5,191 bases of DNA from JADLCX01 sp038251595 (GTDB lineage: Bacteria; Planctomycetota; Phycisphaerae; Phycisphaerales; UBA1924), in assembly GCA_038251595.1 (NCBI GenBank), contig JBBSBC010000230.1:1-5191 (forward strand). Reading direction: 5' to 3'. Below the pieces are notes generated by a model. It saw only the letters and a list, made by a program, of their open reading frames with translations, did not search any database and was not told the DNA's origin. The position numbers were made by a program, and so were the translations under genes. Position 1 is the stretch's first letter; each line of letters begins with the position of its first letter. This document shows positions 1 to 2,647 of this stretch, in pieces.

Positions 1-2298
1 AACGCCGGCACGGATCTCGCGGTCCAGACCGGACAGACCCTCACAAACCCCGCGCGCCGTATCGCTGCGTGGTATGGCTTCGGGCGCGAAGAGCAGATTT
101 TCTGCCGCGTCGCGGGCAACAGCCAGACCACGGCCCTTTACACAGCCACGCTCGCGACCACGCCGGTGGTGCCGGTCGAACTCACAACACCGTTGGCGGC
201 CGGTTCAATCATCATCTCTTCGGGAACCGCGGGCGCGCCCGATACCGACATGTGGCTCTACGACGAGCAGTTCAGCGCCATCGTCGGCGCGGGCAACGAC
301 GACGAGTTCAACTCGTCTAACTTTACCTCTCGCCTCACCCGAACCCTTCCGCCGGGCATCTATACACTCGCGATCAGCCGGTTCAACCTCGCGAACAATC
401 TCGCAAGCCCCGTTGATGATGATTCGCGCAATGGCAACGTTCTCGACCTGCCCAACGCCGTTGCCGGAAGCGCCATCAATCCCGGATCTCAATCAGACTT
501 CGCCATCTCGTTCAACGATGGTGTGCAGCCCGCCCTCCTGGTGCCGGTCACCATCCCGATGGGCGGAGTTGGCGACGTGGTCTTCGTGCGGTTCATCGTC
601 GCGGGTGTCCCCCGCCCTTCGGGTGTCGGCAGTTCGATACCCAATCCTGTTCCGCAAGGCACATCGGCATCGCTCGTCATCTCGGTCTCGCCCGTTCCTG
701 GTAGTTCGTTCGAGAACATCACCTCGGTGATCGCCGATGTTTCCGCCGTCACCGGCAACCCCAATGAGAATGCGGTCGCCTTCACGCGCAACGGCATGAC
801 CGCCGACTGGGTCTTCACATTCGCGGGCGCGCTCGGTTCAGTCGGCCCACGCACCGTGCCGTTCACCATCATCGACAGCGGCACACCCTCACCGGGCATC
901 GGCACTTTCACCGTGACGATTGCCGCACCCCCACCGGCCAACGACACCTGCCAGACCGCACAGCCGCTTCAACTCGGGATGGGTATCGGCGGCAGCACCA
1001 TCAACGCCACCACCAACGATGGTCCACCACCTCCGGTCTCCTGCTCAGCGGGTGGGTCCAACAAGAGCGTCTGGTTCTCATTCACGCCCGCAACAACGGC
1101 AAACTACCGCATCACTTCCTGCGGTTCAGACTTTGACACGGTGCTCTCCATCTTCACGATCGGGTCGTGTGCAGATCAGGCAACATGGACCCTGCTTGCC
1201 TGTGATGATGATTCATGCGATGGCGCGCTCCCACCCGGATCAGCGCAGGCCTCCGAAATTCCCAGCCTCACCCTCTCCGCCGGAACGACCTACCGCATTC
1301 GCCTTGCGGGCTGGGGTCCGACAAGTGCGGGGTTTTATTCGATCAACATCATCACCGCCATCGGCACAGGCGCATGCTGTTCCGGTGGGTGTTGTTCCAT
1401 CACCACGCAGGCCGCGTGTGCCACGCTCTGGACGGCAAACCAGACCTGCTCGCCCACCAACCCCTGCCCCGTTCCGGCCAATGACTCGTGCCTCGCGCCT
1501 CGAACCCTCAATCTCGATCTGACCGAGAGCGGCGACAACTGCAGCGCCACCACCACCGCCGACGGTCCAAACGCTGTTGGTGCCGATTGTGCCGCCGGTA
1601 GTCGCGGCGTCTGGTTCCAGTTCGTCGCGCCCGCTTCCACCATCTACACCTTCAGCACCTGCGGCAGCCTGATCGACAGCGTGCTCACCATCTTCAGTGG
1701 ACCTTGCAATGCCCCCGTGCAGGTCGCCTGCAACGACGATGGCGGATGCTCGAGCCCAGGATCATCACTCGCTTCACGCCGCGCTGGCGTTCTGCTCGAT
1801 GCCGGGCTGCCCTACCTCGTGCGCATCCAAAGCTTCGGCGCGGCGGGCAGCGGCGGTACCTATCAACTCCTTGTGACCAGCGACAACGTGATCGGGTCAT
1901 GCTGCACCACCAGCGGATGCGCGCTCACCGATGCGCAGCGCTGCAGCGACGAGTTCGTCTCGGGTGGAACGTGCAGCCCGAGTCCGTGCCCTTTGGTCAC
2001 CGGTGCGTGCTGTTCAGGGTCATCGTGCATCCTCACCACATCAGAAGCCTGCGCCGGACCCAACACCCGGTTTGTCGGCGCGGGTATCGCGTGCAATCTA
2101 GCTGGCAATCTCGCTGCTCCCTGTTGCACGGCCGACTTCAACCAATCCGGCGGCTTCCCCGCCGCGACCGTGCAGGATGTCTTCGACTTCCTCAGCGCGT
2201 TCTTCGCCAACTCCCCGCAGGCCGATCTCGGCGGTGGGGGCGTAACGGTTCAGGATGTCTTCGATTTCCTGACCGCGTTCTTCTCCGGTGCGTGTTAA
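1..2298 (+). CDS. Secreted multidomain cysteine-rich protein with GC-type dockerin-like C-terminus (5' partial)
   Basis: The frame is open from the first base to a TAA stop, giving 765 visible residues; the true start lies upstream, and an internal GTG at 166 is not it. Residues 1-55 look like the end of a beta-sandwich domain. Residues about 60-200 resemble a DVUA0089/PPC-type domain (DTDMWLYD at 81, PPGIYTLAI near 117). Residues about 202-307 resemble the 'choice-of-anchor X' Ig-like module (DVSAV, VPFTIID). Two PPC-like domains follow (about 311-456 and 491-631), each with an ANDxC start, a VWFxF core and a Cys-bracketed acidic cluster (401-406, 577-583). GACC cysteine modules lie at 457-490, 632-664 and 668-698. 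The C-terminus (708-765) is a dockerin-like pair ending in GAC. No catalytic motif is seen, so an extracellular structural or binding role is inferred. It is followed by a related same-strand gene 271 bases downstream. The reading frame is certain; the N-terminal domain names are tentative. Confidence 0.9.
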   Translation, partial: NAGTDLAVQTGQTLTNPARRIAAWYGFGREEQIFCRVAGNSQTTALYTATLATTPVVPVELTTPLAAGSIIISSGTAGAPDTDMWLYDEQFSAIVGAGNDDEFNSSNFTSRLTRTLPPGIYTLAISRFNLANNLASPVDDDSRNGNVLDLPNAVAGSAINPGSQSDFAISFNDGVQPALLVPVTIPMGGVGDVVFVRFIVAGVPRPSGVGSSIPNPVPQGTSASLVISVSPVPGSSFENITSVIADVSAVTGNPNENAVAFTRNGMTADWVFTFAGALGSVGPRTVPFTIIDSGTPSPGIGTFTVTIAAPPPANDTCQTAQPLQLGMGIGGSTINATTNDGPPPPVSCSAGGSNKSVWFSFTPATTANYRITSCGSDFDTVLSIFTIGSCADQATWTLLACDDDSCDGALPPGSAQASEIPSLTLSAGTTYRIRLAGWGPTSAGFYSINIITAIGTGACCSGGCCSITTQAACATLWTANQTCSPTNPCPVPANDSCLAPRTLNLDLTESGDNCSATTTADGPNAVGADCAAGSRGVWFQFVAPASTIYTFSTCGSLIDSVLTIFSGPCNAPVQVACNDDGGCSSPGSSLASRRAGVLLDAGLPYLVRIQSFGAAGSGGTYQLLVTSDNVIGSCCTTSGCALTDAQRCSDEFVSGGTCSPSPCPLVTGACCSGSSCILTTSEACAGPNTRFVGAGIACNLAGNLAAPCCTADFNQSGGFPAATVQDVFDFLSAFFANSPQADLGGGGVTVQDVFDFLTAFFSGAC
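931..1368 (+). other. PPC-like domain A of the first protein
   Basis: Residues 311-456 begin with PPPANDTC (C317), continue through SVWFSFTP, a TSCGSDFDTVLSIF strand and a CDDDSC cluster at 401-406, and end with a GTTYRIRLAGWG strand. This order matches the beta-sandwich domain often called PPC-like in planctomycete secreted proteins. It closely resembles the fourth such domain of the downstream gene (WFSFTP, DTVLSI, CDDDTCDG, PAGSGLAS), more than it resembles domain B of its own protein. Residue K355 is the only lysine in the visible protein. The likely role is ligand binding or spacing outside the cell; this is inferred. Confidence 0.7.
1471..1893 (+). other. PPC-like domain B of the first protein
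   Basis: Residues 491-631 start at VPANDSC (C497), straight after the first GACC module. They carry GVWFQF, a STCGSLIDSVLTIF strand and an acidic cluster CNDDGGC at 577-583, which has one more residue between the cysteines than the other copies. The domain ends with a GLPYLVRIQSFG strand and YQLLVTS. It is a diverged member of the same family as domain A. The function is unknown. Confidence 0.7.
1894..2094 (+). repeat. Two tandem GACC six-cysteine modules in the first protein
   Basis: Residues 632-664 and 668-698 are consecutive copies of a short cysteine module that starts G-(A/S)-C-C and then places single cysteines at roughly fixed spacings. The first copy has cysteines at 634, 635, 640, 648, 658 and 663. 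The second has 670, 671, 676, 684 and 698, and its final cysteine may be C708 or C709 at the border with the dockerin-like block. A related single module lies at residues 457-490. The units look like small disulfide-stabilised spacers. Confidence 0.75.
2122..2295 (+). other. GC-type dockerin-like C-terminal domain
   Basis: Residues 708-765 hold two copies of a VQDVFDFL(S/T)AFF helix, each preceded by a loop resembling a dockerin calcium loop (D712-F-N714-Q-S716-G, then D742-L-G-G-G-G). The protein ends F-F-S-G-A-C. This order matches the C-terminal 'GC-type dockerin' region recognised in Phycisphaerae secreted proteins, thought to anchor or sort them at the cell surface. Both loops are irregular: the first runs 15 residues from D712 to D726 where about 12 is usual, and the second is 11 residues long and lacks the asparagine at the third position. 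No cohesin partner is present here. Confidence 0.8.
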
Positions 2299-2301
2299 GC
2301 T

Positions 2302-2320
2302 GGCGAGTCTGCGTCTCGCC
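2302..2320 (+). terminator. Possible 3' hairpin after the first gene (no T-tract)
   Basis: GGCGAG at 2302-2307 pairs perfectly with CTCGCC at 2315-2320 across a seven-base loop, beginning four bases after the TAA stop. The placement suits a transcript end or an mRNA-stabilising hairpin. There is no run of T after the stem, so it is not a classical intrinsic terminator. Confidence 0.3.
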
Positions 2321-2377
2321 CAATACGCACGACTTCCCGAGTGACCGGGCGTAGTCACCCCGTTTTGGGGGATTGTC

Positions 2378-2391
2378 CGCCCGCGCGGGCG
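2378..2391. repeat. 14-base perfect GC palindrome
   Basis: CGCCCGCGCGGGCG reads identically on both strands and could form a five-pair stem with a GCGC loop. It lies 80 bases past the stop of the first gene and is followed by CGATCCGCAAAAACTCC, so there is no T-tract on the plus strand. It could be a hairpin in the transcript or simply a product of high GC content. Confidence 0.4.
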
Positions 2392-2474
2392 CGATCCGCA
2401 AAAACTCCGAGATCATACATCAGTCAATTTGCTGGCAGGTCCGATCAGAATCGGGTATTGATTGAGGATCTCAT

Positions 2475-2487
2475 GGAGTGTCACTCC
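2475..2487. promoter_or_regulatory. Perfect 6-1-6 dyad, candidate operator
   Basis: GGAGTG and CACTCC flank a single T, giving an exact dyad 83 bases before the start of the second gene. The size and symmetry would suit a dimeric regulator, or it may act as a small RNA hairpin (GGAG/CTCC stem with a five-base loop) in the 5' leader. Nothing in the window identifies a regulator, so the role is speculative. Confidence 0.3.
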
Positions 2488-2553
2488 TGAACTCTCAGAA
2501 GCGGTGCGCTTGTCGGGCGTTCGATCAGCGCATCCACTCATCAGGCCGGCAAG

Positions 2554-2558
2554 AAGGA
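2554..2558 (+). promoter_or_regulatory. Weak ribosome-binding site of the second gene
   Basis: AAGGA lies 11 bases before the ATG at 2570, a little far but usable. A second purine run, AAGGG at 2562-2566, is only three bases from the ATG and too close to serve. Planctomycetes often have weak Shine-Dalgarno sequences, so the start rests more on the signal peptide that follows it. Confidence 0.4.
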
Positions 2559-2569
2559 AGCAAGGGTTT

Positions 2570-2647
2570 ATGCCAACCAAGAACTATTATTCATCAATTT
2601 TGAGCGCACTGGTGCTCTATACCGGACTCGTCTCGAGCGCGTTCGGG
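2570..2647 (+). other. Signal peptide of the second protein
   Basis: Residues 1-26 have a short polar start with one lysine (MPTKNYYSS), a hydrophobic stretch (ILSALVLYTGLV) and a likely signal peptidase I site S-S-A-F-G before Q27 (Ala at -3, Gly at -1). There is no lipobox cysteine at the cleavage site; the first cysteine is C31. This supports Sec-dependent export and fixes the choice of ATG 2570 as the start. Confidence 0.8.

Larger units (their letters stand above)
2299..2569. other. Intergenic region between the two secreted-protein genes
   Basis: This 271-base stretch has no convincing gene on either strand. Its first part is GC-rich and holds several short inverted repeats. The part from about 2400 is more AT-rich and is the likely site of a promoter for the downstream gene. 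I could not identify a convincing -35/-10 pair: TTGCTG at 2429 has no good TATAAT partner at 16-18 bases. The frame of the downstream gene is open back to a TGA at 2459, but no earlier start would be followed directly by a signal peptide. Confidence 0.7.

Noticed and set aside
74..730. A 218-residue plus-strand open frame overlapping the first gene
   Set aside because: The product is Arg/Ser/Pro-rich with no domain-like pattern, while the other frame carries clear domain motifs.
489..947. A 152-residue minus-strand open frame
   Set aside because: It is antisense to the Ig-like region of the first gene, with no recognisable motif and no ribosome-binding site of note.
2122..2295. A cellulosome-type dockerin implying carbohydrate degradation
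   Set aside because: The helices resemble dockerin repeats, but there is no glycosidase, carbohydrate-binding domain or cohesin in the window, and the terminal GAC points to the planctomycete anchor type.
166..2298. GTG at 166 as the start of the first gene
   Set aside because: The same frame is open without a stop to base 1 and the upstream codons read as a continuous beta-sandwich domain. No signal peptide follows the GTG.
2358..2370. CCCC-GTTTT-GGGG hairpin as a terminator
   Set aside because: The stem is only four pairs and the T residues are in the loop, not after the stem.
2378..2391. GC palindrome as an intrinsic terminator
   Set aside because: No T-run follows on the plus strand, and the minus strand has no gene ending here.
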